DNA of 64,000 nt from SG8-39 sp032125995 (lineage in GTDB: Bacteria > Pseudomonadota > Gammaproteobacteria > Burkholderiales > SG8-39), in contig JAQBBQ010000267.1 in assembly GCA_032125995.1 (NCBI GenBank), forward strand, positions 5,502-69,501, read 5' to 3'. A program made the translations under genes and the position numbers. Below, piece by piece: positions 34,604-43,709 of the stretch (position 1 is its first letter; each line of letters begins with the position of its first letter). The notes beneath the pieces are model-generated. The model worked only from the letters and a program-made list of their open reading frames with translations. It made no database searches and was not told the DNA's origin.

Positions 34604-36235
34604 TCAGGCGTCGAGCGTTTCGTAGGCTACGCGCTCAAAGTCGCTGCCCCGCTCGAGCACCTCGTCAAGGCGTACGCGCAGCGCCAACTCCACGTAGACC
34701 TCGATGATGCGCTTCGGTTTGTACCAGCCGGCGGGCAGGATCAACGACGGCGGCGCGTTTTGCGCGGGGACCCCGGTCAGTAACAACGCCGGCACGTATT
34801 TTTCGTTCGCCGCATTGACGCCGGCCGGGCGCACCGCGATCGCCGCGGGCAGACCCGGCATGATCTTCAGGCCGGCGTACAGATCGCCTTGGTCGCTGTT
34901 CATGAGCCAGCGCACCTGGGCAAGGAGGAAATTCTTCTCGTCAGACGGACGCACCGCGAGCAGCTGGCCGTGAGCGAAACGTCGCCCCGGCGTATCCGCC
35001 TTGCGCACCATCTTCAGGCCCTGCGCGCTCTGGTCGACGCGCTGCCATAGCTCCAGCGCAAAGCCCTGCAGGGTGACGTATTTATCGTCGCTGCGCGTGC
35101 TGACGCGGCCAAGGGTCGCGAGCTCGTCTTGCTCCTGATGCGTAAGCGCGCTGCTCGTCCGCGGCTGGCGGAACGCGCGGTCCGAAATGAAATAGTGAAT
35201 GCCTGCGATGCTGTTGCAGATCTGCGCAACGCCCGATACGCGCTGCCGCTCGGGGACGCGTGTCGCACGCATCTGGCACCACTGGCGATACAGAAACACG
35301 AGCAGTTGTTCGCACGACGGCTGTACGCAGTCCTCGCCCAAGGCAAGGCGTGCCGGCGATTCTCCTTTGCGCAGCAACCCGACGCGGTTACGCAGGCTCT
35401 TGGCAAGCCGATCGGTATCGAGAAATCGAATCGAATCGCCCTGCGCGGCTGTCGGGTCAACGCGTTCCGGCACCACCTCGCCCGCGAGGTCGACGGCGAG
35501 CGGCGGTACATCCTTCCACGCGGGCGGCGTACGCCCAATCTCGACCTTGCTCGCCCAGCGCTCGAGCAGGTAGGTCACAAACGTGAGCTGGCGTTGCGTG
35601 AGCTCGTTCGGGTTGCATAGCCCGGTAAGCAGCGCGCGGACGTAGGCGATGCGCGGCGAGGTGTCGTGCACGTCGCGATTCAGATAATCCTTGATCAACG
35701 CCTCGGCAACATCGAGCTCCTCGGCCCGCGCATAGGCTTCGTGCAGCGCGCGCCATTCAGGCGCCGGCACCTGCCGGTAGGCACGATAGTGATGGAACAT
35801 TTTCAGCCCGGAGTAGGCAAGCGCGCGCTGCGCTACGAGCGCACCCTGCACACGGATCGCGGCGTCGCCCATTGCCGCGGCTTCCAAGCAGCGCAGGTAG
35901 CCCAGCCGCATCTGTTCCCACAGCGCAAGCGTCTCCTGGAACACCGCAACCTCCGGTTCGGACATCGGCAACGCCCGATTCGTGAACCGCTTGGCCTGCT
36001 CGATCTGCACGAAGTGGACGGCCTCTCGAATCGCCTCCAGCGCGCCGAGGCGGGCCATTGCGCTTGTCGAAAACCGGTTGAACTCGCGGATCTGGGAAAG
36101 CAGTTGCTGCTGTGCCGCGGCGACGTTTGCGAGCGGCACGTTCTCGACCCACGCCTTGCAGGTCTCGGCGTCGATGAACTCCGGCGACGCATCGGGCGCG
36201 AGAACCGGAAGCGGGAACGCAGAAAAGTCCGTCAT
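34604..36235 (-). CDS. Large conserved protein of unknown function
   Basis: A 543-residue soluble protein with no signal peptide or membrane segment. The first roughly 240 residues are helical (QQQLLSQIREFNRFSTSA, RALPMSEPEV...LGYLRCLEAAAMGD). The middle holds HYFISDRAF and ELWQRVDQSAQGLKM. The last 130 residues are beta-rich (RFAHGQLLAVRP, YAGLKIMPGLPAAIAVRP) and loosely recall a degenerate PilZ-type barrel, but the canonical RxxxR and DxSxxG motifs are not clear. It follows the HIT gene by 10 bases. A c-di-GMP role is only a guess. Confidence 0.7.
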   Translation of the reverse strand: MTDFSAFPLPVLAPDASPEFIDAETCKAWVENVPLANVAAAQQQLLSQIREFNRFSTSAMARLGALEAIREAVHFVQIEQAKRFTNRALPMSEPEVAVFQETLALWEQMRLGYLRCLEAAAMGDAAIRVQGALVAQRALAYSGLKMFHHYRAYRQVPAPEWRALHEAYARAEELDVAEALIKDYLNRDVHDTSPRIAYVRALLTGLCNPNELTQRQLTFVTYLLERWASKVEIGRTPPAWKDVPPLAVDLAGEVVPERVDPTAAQGDSIRFLDTDRLAKSLRNRVGLLRKGESPARLALGEDCVQPSCEQLLVFLYRQWCQMRATRVPERQRVSGVAQICNSIAGIHYFISDRAFRQPRTSSALTHQEQDELATLGRVSTRSDDKYVTLQGFALELWQRVDQSAQGLKMVRKADTPGRRFAHGQLLAVRPSDEKNFLLAQVRWLMNSDQGDLYAGLKIMPGLPAAIAVRPAGVNAANEKYVPALLLTGVPAQNAPPSLILPAGWYKPKRIIEVYVELALRVRLDEVLERGSDFERVAYETLDA

Positions 36236-36245
36236 GACAGCACCC

Positions 36246-36653
36246 TCAGGCTAGAAGTTTCGTCAACCGCGCGCCGAGCTGCGCATCGGTCACGTCGGGC
36301 CGCGTCGCCCCCGCGCGCTGCGGCGCGCCCCAGGCCGGCTCCGGAAAGTGCGGGTCGTCGCGAAAACGCGGGATGACGTGCCAGTGCATGTGCGGCACCT
36401 GGTTGCCGAAGCTTGCAAGGTTCATTTTGTCCGGCCGGTACAGTTCACGCAGCGCGCGCTCGGTGGCAAAAACCACGTTCATGAGCCGGTCGCGCTCGCC
36501 CGGCGCCAGTTCGGTCATCTCGACGACGTGGCGTCCCAGCACCACCCGCAAAAAACCCGGATAGCCATCGACCTCTGCACGCACCACCCGACACAGGTCG
36601 TCCCGCCACAACACGGCGCCGCCGTCTCCGTCGCACAGGGCGCAGCGCAACAT
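36246..36653 (-). CDS. HIT-family hydrolase
   Basis: A 135-residue histidine-triad nucleotide-binding protein. The N-terminal CALCDGDGG has a possible zinc CxxC, and the catalytic triad is HMHWHVIPRF near residue 90. The C-terminus is short (GARLTKLLA). Such proteins hydrolyse adenosine phosphoramidates or related nucleotides. It overlaps nothing but is 10 bases from the large unknown protein and 17 from the small CxxC protein. Confidence 0.9.
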   Translation of the reverse strand: MLRCALCDGDGGAVLWRDDLCRVVRAEVDGYPGFLRVVLGRHVVEMTELAPGERDRLMNVVFATERALRELYRPDKMNLASFGNQVPHMHWHVIPRFRDDPHFPEPAWGAPQRAGATRPDVTDAQLGARLTKLLA

Positions 36654-36670
36654 GGCGCGGACTCCGGTAC

Positions 36671-36850
36671 TCAGAGCAGCACGCGCTCGGTTCCGCCGGG
36701 GTTGACCTTGGCCACACAGGCGTCGAGCCAGTTCCCACCGAGCAGTTGGCGCACCATTTCAACCACAATATAGTCGGCCTGTGCCCCGATGTCATCCGCT
36801 AACCGGGGCGATCCCGGCGCGCAGGAGGGGCAAAACGTGACAACGTTCAC
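36671..36850 (-). CDS. Small 59-residue CxxC protein
   Basis: A short frame starting with GTG at 36850: VNVVTFCPSCAPGS near the N-terminus, then an acidic, helical middle (IVVEMVRQLLGG) and the end VNPGGTERVLL. The CPSC pair near residue 7 could bind zinc or an iron-sulfur cluster. It lies 43 bases after the BPSS1780 gene and 17 before the HIT gene on the same strand. The frame stays open upstream without an ATG, so the start is uncertain. I do not recognise a family. Confidence 0.5.
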   Translation of the reverse strand: MNVVTFCPSCAPGSPRLADDIGAQADYIVVEMVRQLLGGNWLDACVAKVNPGGTERVLL

Positions 36851-36893
36851 GTTTGCGCCTGCGTCGCGGCCGATGCACCTCAGTCGCGAGGAA

Positions 36894-37688
36894 TCAGTGC
36901 AGTGTTTCCGGCGTTGCCGTATCCGCGCCGAAGACGTCGCGATAGCTCGCGTAGAAGCTTGCAAACAGGATCGGCAACAAGACGAGGACGAGCGGAAAAA
37001 CGAGCGACACCACCGAGGCGCGTCCGGTGCCCTGCAGAAGCAAGGCGATCGCACCCAGCAGGAGGAACGGCAGCACGAGCGTTAGCGCCGTGGTGGCAAT
37101 GCCATAGGCGATGAACGCGCGCCAGTTGATGAGACAGGCGAACAGGCTGAAGAACAGCGCCTGCGCTGCACCGATGCCGTGCCAGGCCGCAAGCACCGGC
37201 GCGAACCAGAAGCTCATGATCACCGGCACGTACAGGCCCGCGGCGCATAGCAGCGCAAGCATGAATGCGTCCGATCGCACCGTCGCCTCGTCCGGGCGTT
37301 CGCCGACCAGCAGCCAACTCGCAAGCGCCCCGCCGTCGGCCAGCGCGGTGGCCGCGAGCAGCAGCGCGAGCGAAACCAAATAGATTCCGCCGAGCGTGAG
37401 TTGGACATCGACGCGCCTGCGGAAGCCCTCGAACAGCTGTCCGAGTTCGATCGGACCGCCGCGCTCGGCGGCACGGCTCGCCGCCATGAAGCCGACCGAA
37501 AACGGTGGCACGAGCAACGACGCGGCAACCACGCCAATGAAGGGCAGCACCGAGACCAGCGTCATCAACACCCAGTAGGAAAACACCAGCAGGAGCCAGC
37601 CGAGCGGCGAGACACGGAACAGTCGCCACCCCTGCAGGAGCCAGCCCACACCGCGACTCACCGATACGATCCGCGCCTGTGTCGTCAT
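36894..37688 (-). CDS. BPSS1780-family membrane protein
   Basis: A 264-residue integral membrane protein, about six helices, resembling the BPSS1780 family of Burkholderia-type bacteria. It starts with a soluble stretch (SVSRGVGWLLQGWRLFRVSP) then helices LGWLLLVFSYWVLMTLVS, FIGVVAASLLVPPFSVGFM, LGGIYLVSLALLLAA, FMLALLCAAGLYVPVIM and two more. GGPIELGQLFEGFR is a family loop. The function is unknown. Its ATG overlaps the thrB stop as ATGA. Confidence 0.8.
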   Translation of the reverse strand: MTTQARIVSVSRGVGWLLQGWRLFRVSPLGWLLLVFSYWVLMTLVSVLPFIGVVAASLLVPPFSVGFMAASRAAERGGPIELGQLFEGFRRRVDVQLTLGGIYLVSLALLLAATALADGGALASWLLVGERPDEATVRSDAFMLALLCAAGLYVPVIMSFWFAPVLAAWHGIGAAQALFFSLFACLINWRAFIAYGIATTALTLVLPFLLLGAIALLLQGTGRASVVSLVFPLVLVLLPILFASFYASYRDVFGADTATPETLH

Positions 37689-38641
37689 GCGATCGGCCAG
37701 GACGCCGACGTCTCGGCGGCGCGGAGTTCGAGGATCGCCCGGAAGTGCTCTGGGTCGTGCGCATGCACGAGCGCACCGGGCCGCGGCAAATGAAGATCGC
37801 GCAAACGCGAGAGCCAGAAGCGCAGCGCGGCGGCACGCAGCAGCACCGGCCAGGCGCCGCGCTCAAGCGCGCTGAACGGCCGCACGGCGGCATAGGCCTC
37901 GAGCAACGCCCGCGTCTTCGCGGCGTCGAGCCGTCGATCCCGCGCGGGGTCGAGCAGGCACCAGTCGTTTGCGCACACGGCGCAATCGTAGAGGAAGCAG
38001 TCGACCCCTGCGAAATAGAAGTCGATCACCCCGCTGAGCGCGCCATCCTCGAACAACGCGTTGTCACGGAACAGATCGGCATGCACCGGACCGCGCGGCA
38101 GGTCAGGAAAACGGGCCGGCGCCTGGAACCGCAGCTCCTCGTCGAGCAATTCGGACTGCGCTTGGTCGAGGAACGGGCGCAACTCGCGCGCCGTGGCGCG
38201 CCACCATTGCGGGCCCCTCGGGTTCTCGAGCTGTGCATCATAGGTTTGTCCCGCAAGGTGCATGCGCGCGAGCAACGACCCGAGCGCCGCGCAATGCGCC
38301 GGCGCCGGCGCCTCGATCGAGGTGCCCGGAAGGCGCGTCACGAGCGCGGCGGGCTTGCCGTTCAGCTCGGACAGAAAGCTGCCCGACAGGTCCGCGATCG
38401 GCGCCGGGCATGGGATGCCGTGTCGCGCAAGATGCGACATCAGGTTGAGGTAGTACGGCAAGGCCTGTGCAGGCAAGCGCTCGAACAACGTCAGCACGTA
38501 TCGCCCCTGCATGGTCGTGACGAAGAAGTTGCTGTTCTCGATGCCCCTGGCGATCGGCTCGAGTGCCACGAGCCGACCGACCGAATACGCGCGCAGCCAT
38601 GCGTCGAGTTGCGCTTCCGAAATGGTGGTGTAGACCGACAT
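37685..38641 (-). CDS. thrB: Homoserine kinase (APH-fold, ThrB2 type)
   Basis: A 318-residue homoserine kinase of the aminoglycoside-phosphotransferase fold, distinct from the GHMP-type ThrB of E. coli. It makes O-phosphohomoserine for threonine. YVLTLFERLP is the nucleotide strand, PVHADLFRDNALF the catalytic loop with Asp, and GVIDFYFAGVDCFLYD the metal site. The order DUF2782-thrB beside divergent polA is common in betaproteobacteria. Confidence 0.9.
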   Translation of the reverse strand: MSVYTTISEAQLDAWLRAYSVGRLVALEPIARGIENSNFFVTTMQGRYVLTLFERLPAQALPYYLNLMSHLARHGIPCPAPIADLSGSFLSELNGKPAALVTRLPGTSIEAPAPAHCAALGSLLARMHLAGQTYDAQLENPRGPQWWRATARELRPFLDQAQSELLDEELRFQAPARFPDLPRGPVHADLFRDNALFEDGALSGVIDFYFAGVDCFLYDCAVCANDWCLLDPARDRRLDAAKTRALLEAYAAVRPFSALERGAWPVLLRAAALRFWLSRLRDLHLPRPGALVHAHDPEHFRAILELRAAETSASWPIA

Positions 38642-38702
38642 CGCTAAATACGGAGCCCGGAAATGCGCCCGCGCGCTAAGCCACCGCGCGGGGAGAAGCG
38701 TG

Positions 38703-39029
38703 TCAGTCGAAGGTATGGATGGCCCACATGGGGACGCGGTTCCCGTCGTCGAGCGAATTGCGCCGCATCCAGCTGCCGGCGGCGGTTTCGACGAGGTAGT
38801 ACGGCGGACCCTCCTTCGGCGTCACCTTGACCATCACCACTTCCCCGCCATCGCGGATCACTTCGATCGTGTCGCCTTCCTGTACCGGAATCCGTACCCC
38901 CGGGTCGTCGGCTGGGTCATCTACGCGCGGCGGCGGTTCGGGTAGCGGTTCGAGGGCGGGTGGCGGCGGGGCCTGTGCGAACGCACTGCCGGCGAGCGCC
39001 ACAAAGACAAGGATTGCGAAGCGGGACAT
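38703..39029 (-). CDS. Exported DUF2782 protein
   Basis: A 108-residue small periplasmic protein. The start MSRFAILVFVALAGSAFA is a signal peptide, then a Pro-rich linker (PPPPALEPLPEPPPR) and the DUF2782 core (VRIPVQEGDTIEVIRDGGE, VKVTPKEGPPYYLVE, WMRRNSLDDGNRVPMW). The function is unknown. I chose the ATG at 39029; a longer frame upstream is not family-like. Divergent from polA, ahead of thrB. Confidence 0.83.
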   Translation of the reverse strand: MSRFAILVFVALAGSAFAQAPPPPALEPLPEPPPRVDDPADDPGVRIPVQEGDTIEVIRDGGEVVMVKVTPKEGPPYYLVETAAGSWMRRNSLDDGNRVPMWAIHTFD

Positions 39030-39110
39030 GGGTTCGGGGAGCGCGTCGATTCTAACAGAGCGCATCCACGCGAATGACGCTGCGACGCGCTCGGTCGCCT
39101 CGAACAACTC

Positions 39111-39119
39111 TGCCATAAT
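39111..39119 (+). promoter_or_regulatory. Extended -10 promoter element for polA
   Basis: TGC-CATAAT fits the extended -10 form TGnTATAAT with one mismatch. It lies 80 bases upstream of the proposed polA GTG in the 169-base divergent gap. The -35 region is poor, as is usual for extended -10 promoters. Confidence 0.45.
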
Positions 39120-39198
39120 GCCAAACACCCGCCAGGCGTCGCGGGCGGAGATCCCGCTTCCCAGTTGGGGAGCAATCGATCGCTTTTCGATTCGCATT

Positions 39199-41967
39199 GT
39201 GTTCGCCGTGTCCGCCGGAGCTGAGCCCGTCGCCGAGAAAACGTTGTTGTTGGTCGACGGCTCGTCGTACCTGTACCGCGCATTTCACGCGCTGCCCGAG
39301 CTTCGAAGCCCGCAAGGCGATCCGACCGGCGCGATCTACGGCGTCCTCAACATGCTACGGCGCCTCGCCGCCGACTACGAGGCGCAGGCCCGCGCCTGCG
39401 TATTCGACGCCAAGGGCAAGACGTTCCGCGAGGATGTCTACCCCGAATACAAGGCGAACCGCCCGCCGATGCCGGACGACCTCGCGGCACAGATCGCACC
39501 ATTGGTCGAAGCGGTTGCCGCGCTCGGTTGGCCGGTGCTCAGCGTCGAGGGGGTAGAAGCCGACGACGTCATCGCGACGCTGGCTGAGAACGCCAGTGCA
39601 CAAGGCTGGCGCTGCGTCATTTCCACCGGCGACAAGGACCTCGCGCAACTCGTCGATGAGCGGGTGACACTTATCAACACGATGACCAACGAGACACTCG
39701 ACGTCGAGGGCGTGAAGCGCAAGTTCGGCGTTACGCCCTCGAACATCGTCGACTACCTCGCGCTGGTCGGGGATGCCGTCGACAACGTGCCGGGGGTCGA
39801 AAAAGTCGGTCCCAAGACGGCGGTGAAGTGGCTCGCGCAATACGGCTCGCTTGAGGGCGTGATCGCACACGCCGGCGAGATCGGGGGCGTGGTCGGCGAC
39901 AACCTGAGGAAGGCGCTCGACTGGCTGCCGCAGGGCCGCGCGCTTCTGCGTGTGAAGCGCGACGTGCGCCTGCCGGTCTCCCTCACCGACCTGGTCGACG
40001 GCAACGCCGATCCCGCTCAACTCAAGGCGCTGTTCACACGCTTCGGTTTCAAGACTTGGCGGCGCGAGCTCGAGGGTGGCGAAGCGCCAGCGCGCGAGGC
40101 GGTGGCGACCACCAGCGCTTCGACAAGCGAAGCGGCGGCGCCGCCAGACGCTGCCGCGCCCGCGCGCAGACGCATCGTGTCAATCCTTGACGAGGCCGCG
40201 CTGCGCGCGCTCATTACCGAACTCGACGCGGCGGAACTCGTCGGCTTCGACACCGAGACGACCGGCCTTGAGACCATGGTGGCGCGGCTGGTCGGAATGT
40301 CCTTCGCCTTCGGCGATACCGCAGCCTACCTGCCCCTCGCCCATGAATACCCCGGCGCCCCGGCACAGGTCGGCACCGAGCCGGCGCTCGCGCTGCTGCG
40401 ACCCTGGCTGGAAAACCCGCAACGCCTCAAGGTTGGCCAAAACTTGAAGTTCGATGCACATGTACTCGCGAACCATGGCGTACATCTCGCGGGCGTAGCG
40501 CACGACACGCTGCTCGAGTCCTACGTGTATGAAGTACACCTGCGCCACGACCTCGACTCGCTCGCGCAGCGCCATCTCGGCTGGACCACCATCGGCTACG
40601 ACCAGGTGACCGGCAAGGGCGCGGCACGGATTTCGTTTTCGGCCGTCGAGCTCGGCCGTGCGGCCGAGTACGCCGCTGAGGATGCGGACTGCACGCTCGC
40701 CATCCACGACGTCCTCTATCCGAAAATTCTCGCCGACGAGAAGCTGCGCAAGGTCTATGAGGAAATCGAACTTCCCGTGACACCCGTGCTGCTCGAGATG
40801 GAGCGCAATGGCGTACTGCTCGATCGTGCAAAACTCGAAGCGCAAAGTCACGAACTCGGCAAGACCATGCTCACGCTCGAGCAGAAGGCCTACACCGCCG
40901 CAGGGCAGCCGTTCAACCTGAACTCGCCCAAGCAGATCCAGGAGATCCTGTTCGAACGCCAGGGACTGCCGGTGAAAAAGAAGACGCCGTCTGGCCAGCC
41001 CTCGACCGACGAGGACGTGCTCGCCGAACTCGCGCAAGACTACCCACTGCCGAAACTGCTGCTCGAATACCGCGCGGTCGCCAAGCTGAAGTCGACCTAT
41101 ACCGACAAGCTGCCGAAGATGACGCAGCCGGAGACCGGGCGCGTGCATACCACCTACTCGCAGGCCGTCGCGGTCACCGGACGGCTCGCGTCGAACGATC
41201 CAAACCTGCAAAACATCCCGGTGCGCACGGCCGAGGGGCGGCGCATCCGCGAAGCCTTCATCGCGCCGCCCGGCTGGAAGCTCCTGTCGGCGGACTACTC
41301 TCAAATCGAGTTGCGCATCATGGCGCACCTGTCCGGCGACGAGGGTTTGCGCCACGCGTTTGCCCACGGCCATGACGTGCACCGCGCGACCGCGGCAGAG
41401 GTGTTCGGACTTCCGCTCGAGAAGGTAAGCGATGACGAGCGCCGCACCGCAAAGACGATCAATTTCGGACTCATTTACGGCATGTCGAGTTTTGGTCTCG
41501 CGCAAAACCTCGGCATCGAGCGTCCCACCGCGCAGGCCTACATCGACAGCTATTTTTCGCGCTACCCGGGCGTCAAGCGCTACATGGATGCCACGCGCGA
41601 GCAGGCGCGCAAGACGGGTTACGTCGAAACCTTATTCGGTCGGCGCCTGTGGCTGCCCGAAATGAAATCCGGCAACCCGGCGCGGCGCCAGGGCGCGGAG
41701 CGCGCGGCGATCAACGCACCGATGCAAGGCACCGCGGCCGACCTCATCAAGCTCGCCATGGTGTCCGTGCAGGACTGGCTGCACCGCGATCGCCTGCGCG
41801 CGCGGCTCGTCATGCAGGTGCATGACGAGCTCGTGCTCGAGGTGCCGGCCGAGGAGATCGACGTGGTGACCGAGGGCGTGCGCATGCGCATGCAGGATGT
41901 CGCCCAACTCGACGTGCCACTCATCGTCGACGTCGGCGTCGGCGACAACTGGGACCAAGCGCATTGA
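39199..41967 (+). CDS. polA: DNA polymerase I
   Basis: A protein of about 922 residues, close to the E. coli size, for Okazaki-fragment processing and repair. The 5' nuclease domain starts at TLLLVDGSSYLYRAFHALP and has KYKANRPPMPDDL-type EYKANRPPMPDDL and STGDKDLAQLV. The 3'-5' exonuclease domain keeps its acidic motif VGFDTETTGLE, so proofreading is likely active. The polymerase domain has TGRLASNDPNLQNIP, SADYSQIELR, RRTAKTINFGLIYG and VHDELVLE. Start is GTG at 39199 or 39208; the open frame extends further but through the DUF2782 promoter. Confidence 0.95.
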   Translation: MFAVSAGAEPVAEKTLLLVDGSSYLYRAFHALPELRSPQGDPTGAIYGVLNMLRRLAADYEAQARACVFDAKGKTFREDVYPEYKANRPPMPDDLAAQIAPLVEAVAALGWPVLSVEGVEADDVIATLAENASAQGWRCVISTGDKDLAQLVDERVTLINTMTNETLDVEGVKRKFGVTPSNIVDYLALVGDAVDNVPGVEKVGPKTAVKWLAQYGSLEGVIAHAGEIGGVVGDNLRKALDWLPQGRALLRVKRDVRLPVSLTDLVDGNADPAQLKALFTRFGFKTWRRELEGGEAPAREAVATTSASTSEAAAPPDAAAPARRRIVSILDEAALRALITELDAAELVGFDTETTGLETMVARLVGMSFAFGDTAAYLPLAHEYPGAPAQVGTEPALALLRPWLENPQRLKVGQNLKFDAHVLANHGVHLAGVAHDTLLESYVYEVHLRHDLDSLAQRHLGWTTIGYDQVTGKGAARISFSAVELGRAAEYAAEDADCTLAIHDVLYPKILADEKLRKVYEEIELPVTPVLLEMERNGVLLDRAKLEAQSHELGKTMLTLEQKAYTAAGQPFNLNSPKQIQEILFERQGLPVKKKTPSGQPSTDEDVLAELAQDYPLPKLLLEYRAVAKLKSTYTDKLPKMTQPETGRVHTTYSQAVAVTGRLASNDPNLQNIPVRTAEGRRIREAFIAPPGWKLLSADYSQIELRIMAHLSGDEGLRHAFAHGHDVHRATAAEVFGLPLEKVSDDERRTAKTINFGLIYGMSSFGLAQNLGIERPTAQAYIDSYFSRYPGVKRYMDATREQARKTGYVETLFGRRLWLPEMKSGNPARRQGAERAAINAPMQGTAADLIKLAMVSVQDWLHRDRLRARLVMQVHDELVLEVPAEEIDVVTEGVRMRMQDVAQLDVPLIVDVGVGDNWDQAH

Positions 41968-41978
41968 AGAACAACGAT

Positions 41979-42015
41979 GCGTTGCACGGCGGCATTCCAT
42001 GCCGCAGCGCAACGC
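41979..42015. terminator. Two-part hairpin between convergent polA and the DUF4197 gene
   Basis: Outer stem GCGTTGC with GCAACGC, then a 3-by-3 internal loop, then inner stem GCGGCAT with ATGCCGC around TCC. It lies in the 75-base gap between convergent genes and would serve both directions. On the minus strand it runs into ATCGTTGTTCTTC, moderately T-rich; on the plus strand there is no T-run. Confidence 0.5.
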
Positions 42016-42042
42016 CAACGTTCAGAAAAAGCGGGTGCTCGA

Positions 42043-42723
42043 CTACTGGATGGCGCCGAATACTTTCTTGATGATGTTCGAGGCGCTGCCGACCGGGTCG
42101 TTGCGAATTTTCTTCTCTTCCTCGGCGATCATGAAGTACAGGCCGTCGAGCGCCTTCTGCGTCACGTAGGCATCGAGGTTGGCGTGCTCTTTCTTGATGA
42201 GACCGAAGCGCGCGCCCTGTTCCGCGTACCGGTTGTACTGCCGTGCGAGATCGACTTTTGCAGTGGCGCGCTTAACGATCGGTAGGAAACGCGCGCGTAG
42301 CGGATCTGAGGTCGCGCGCTGAAAGTACTCCGTGCCCGCCGTCTCGCCGCCGGTGAGAATGCCCTTCGCATCCCGAACCGTCATCTTCTTCACCGCGTCG
42401 ACCAGCAAACGCTTGGCTTCCGGCACCGCCGCTTCGGCCGCCCGGTTCATGGTGAGAATCAGCTCGTCGGCAGTGCGGCCCATACCGAAGCCGCGCATCA
42501 GCTGCTCCGCAGTCTGCAGCGATTCTGGCAGGGGGATCTTCACCCGCGAATCGCCGAAGAATCCGTCGGTCCGCCCGAGCGTCTGCACCGCGAAACCGGC
42601 GCCTTTCTCCAGCGCCGCCTTGAGACCCGCGACGGCATCCCGGTTCGTGATGCTGTCGATTTGAGCCCAGGCAGGAAGCGCACTCGCAAAGGCGAGCAGC
42701 AGTGTCATCGATGTTCGAATCAT
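42043..42723 (-). CDS. Exported DUF4197 protein
   Basis: A 226-residue periplasmic protein. It has a signal peptide (MTLLLAFASALPAWAQ) and then an all-helical DUF4197 domain: AVAGLKAALEKGAGFAVQ, KIPLPESLQTAEQLMRGFGMG, GILTGGETAGTEYFQRAT, YVTQKALDGLYFMIAEEEKKIR and the C-terminal DPVGSASNIIKKVFGAIQ. The function is unknown. It precedes lipA by about 36 bases on the opposite side of the junction with polA. Confidence 0.88.
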   Translation of the reverse strand: MIRTSMTLLLAFASALPAWAQIDSITNRDAVAGLKAALEKGAGFAVQTLGRTDGFFGDSRVKIPLPESLQTAEQLMRGFGMGRTADELILTMNRAAEAAVPEAKRLLVDAVKKMTVRDAKGILTGGETAGTEYFQRATSDPLRARFLPIVKRATAKVDLARQYNRYAEQGARFGLIKKEHANLDAYVTQKALDGLYFMIAEEEKKIRNDPVGSASNIIKKVFGAIQ

Positions 42724-42758
42724 TCAGGTTCTCCACAGCATTCGATTGGTGCGTCGGA

Positions 42759-43709
42759 TCAGCGCGCCGCGTCAACGCCCGCCGCCTGCGCCTGCCGGTC
42801 GGCGTGATATGAGGAACGCACCAACGGCCCGATCGCCGCGTGGCGGAATCCCAGCGTCGCTGCCTCGCGCTCGAAGCGCGCGAAGGTCTCGGGCGTGACG
42901 TAGCGCTCGACCGGTAAATGATGCGCCGACGGCGCCAGGTACTGGCCGATGGTCAGCATCTCGACGTCGTGCGCGCGCAGATCGCGCATCACCTGCAGGA
43001 TCTCCGCGTCGGTCTCGCCGAGACCCACCATGAGCCCCGACTTCGTGGGGATCGAGGGACTGCCCGCCTTGAACGCCTGCAGCAGCCGCAGCGAGTGTGC
43101 ATAGTCGCCCCCCGGACGCGCCTTGCGGTAGATTCGCGGGACGGTTTCAAGATTGTGATTCATGACATCGGGCGGCGCAGCCTGGAGCACCTCGAGTGCG
43201 CGCTCGAGCCGCCCGCGGAAGTCCGGCACCAGGACCTCGATCGTGGTCGCTGGCGCGCGGGCGCGCACCGCGCGAATGCAATCGACGAAATGCTGCGCGC
43301 CGCCGTCCTTCATGTCGTCGCGATCGACGCTGGTGATCACGACGTAACCGAGCTTCAGCTGCGCGATGGTCTCGGCCAGATGCGCCGGCTCCTCTGCATC
43401 TGGCGCGAGCGGTCGGCCGTGCGCAACGTCACAGAACGGGCAGCGCCGCGTGCAGATATCGCCGAGGATCATGAAGGTCGCGGTGCCCTTGCCGAAGCAC
43501 TCGGCGATGTTCGGACAGCTCGCCTCCTCGCAGACGGTATGCAGATTCTGCGCACGCAGCCTGTCCTTGATCTCGTAGAAGCGAGAGTTCGGGCTCGCGG
43601 CGCGCACCCGAATCCAGGACGGCTTGGCGAGCGGCGTGCGCGGCACGATTTTCACGGCGATGCGCGCGGTCTTCTGCGCGCCCTTTTCCTTGACGCCGGC
43701 TTCACGCAT
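42759..43709 (-). CDS. lipA: Lipoyl synthase
   Basis: A 316-residue radical-SAM enzyme that inserts sulfur into octanoyl-lipoyl domains. The auxiliary cluster cysteines are C60, C65, C71 (CEEASCPNIAEC), and the radical-SAM cluster C86, C90, C93 (CTRRCPFC). A C-terminal RSSYHA serine motif is present (VRSSYHAD). The ATG at 43709 gives the usual length and overlaps lipB by eight bases; the longer frame is lipB sequence read in another frame. Confidence 0.95.
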   Translation of the reverse strand: MREAGVKEKGAQKTARIAVKIVPRTPLAKPSWIRVRAASPNSRFYEIKDRLRAQNLHTVCEEASCPNIAECFGKGTATFMILGDICTRRCPFCDVAHGRPLAPDAEEPAHLAETIAQLKLGYVVITSVDRDDMKDGGAQHFVDCIRAVRARAPATTIEVLVPDFRGRLERALEVLQAAPPDVMNHNLETVPRIYRKARPGGDYAHSLRLLQAFKAGSPSIPTKSGLMVGLGETDAEILQVMRDLRAHDVEMLTIGQYLAPSAHHLPVERYVTPETFARFEREAATLGFRHAAIGPLVRSSYHADRQAQAAGVDAAR

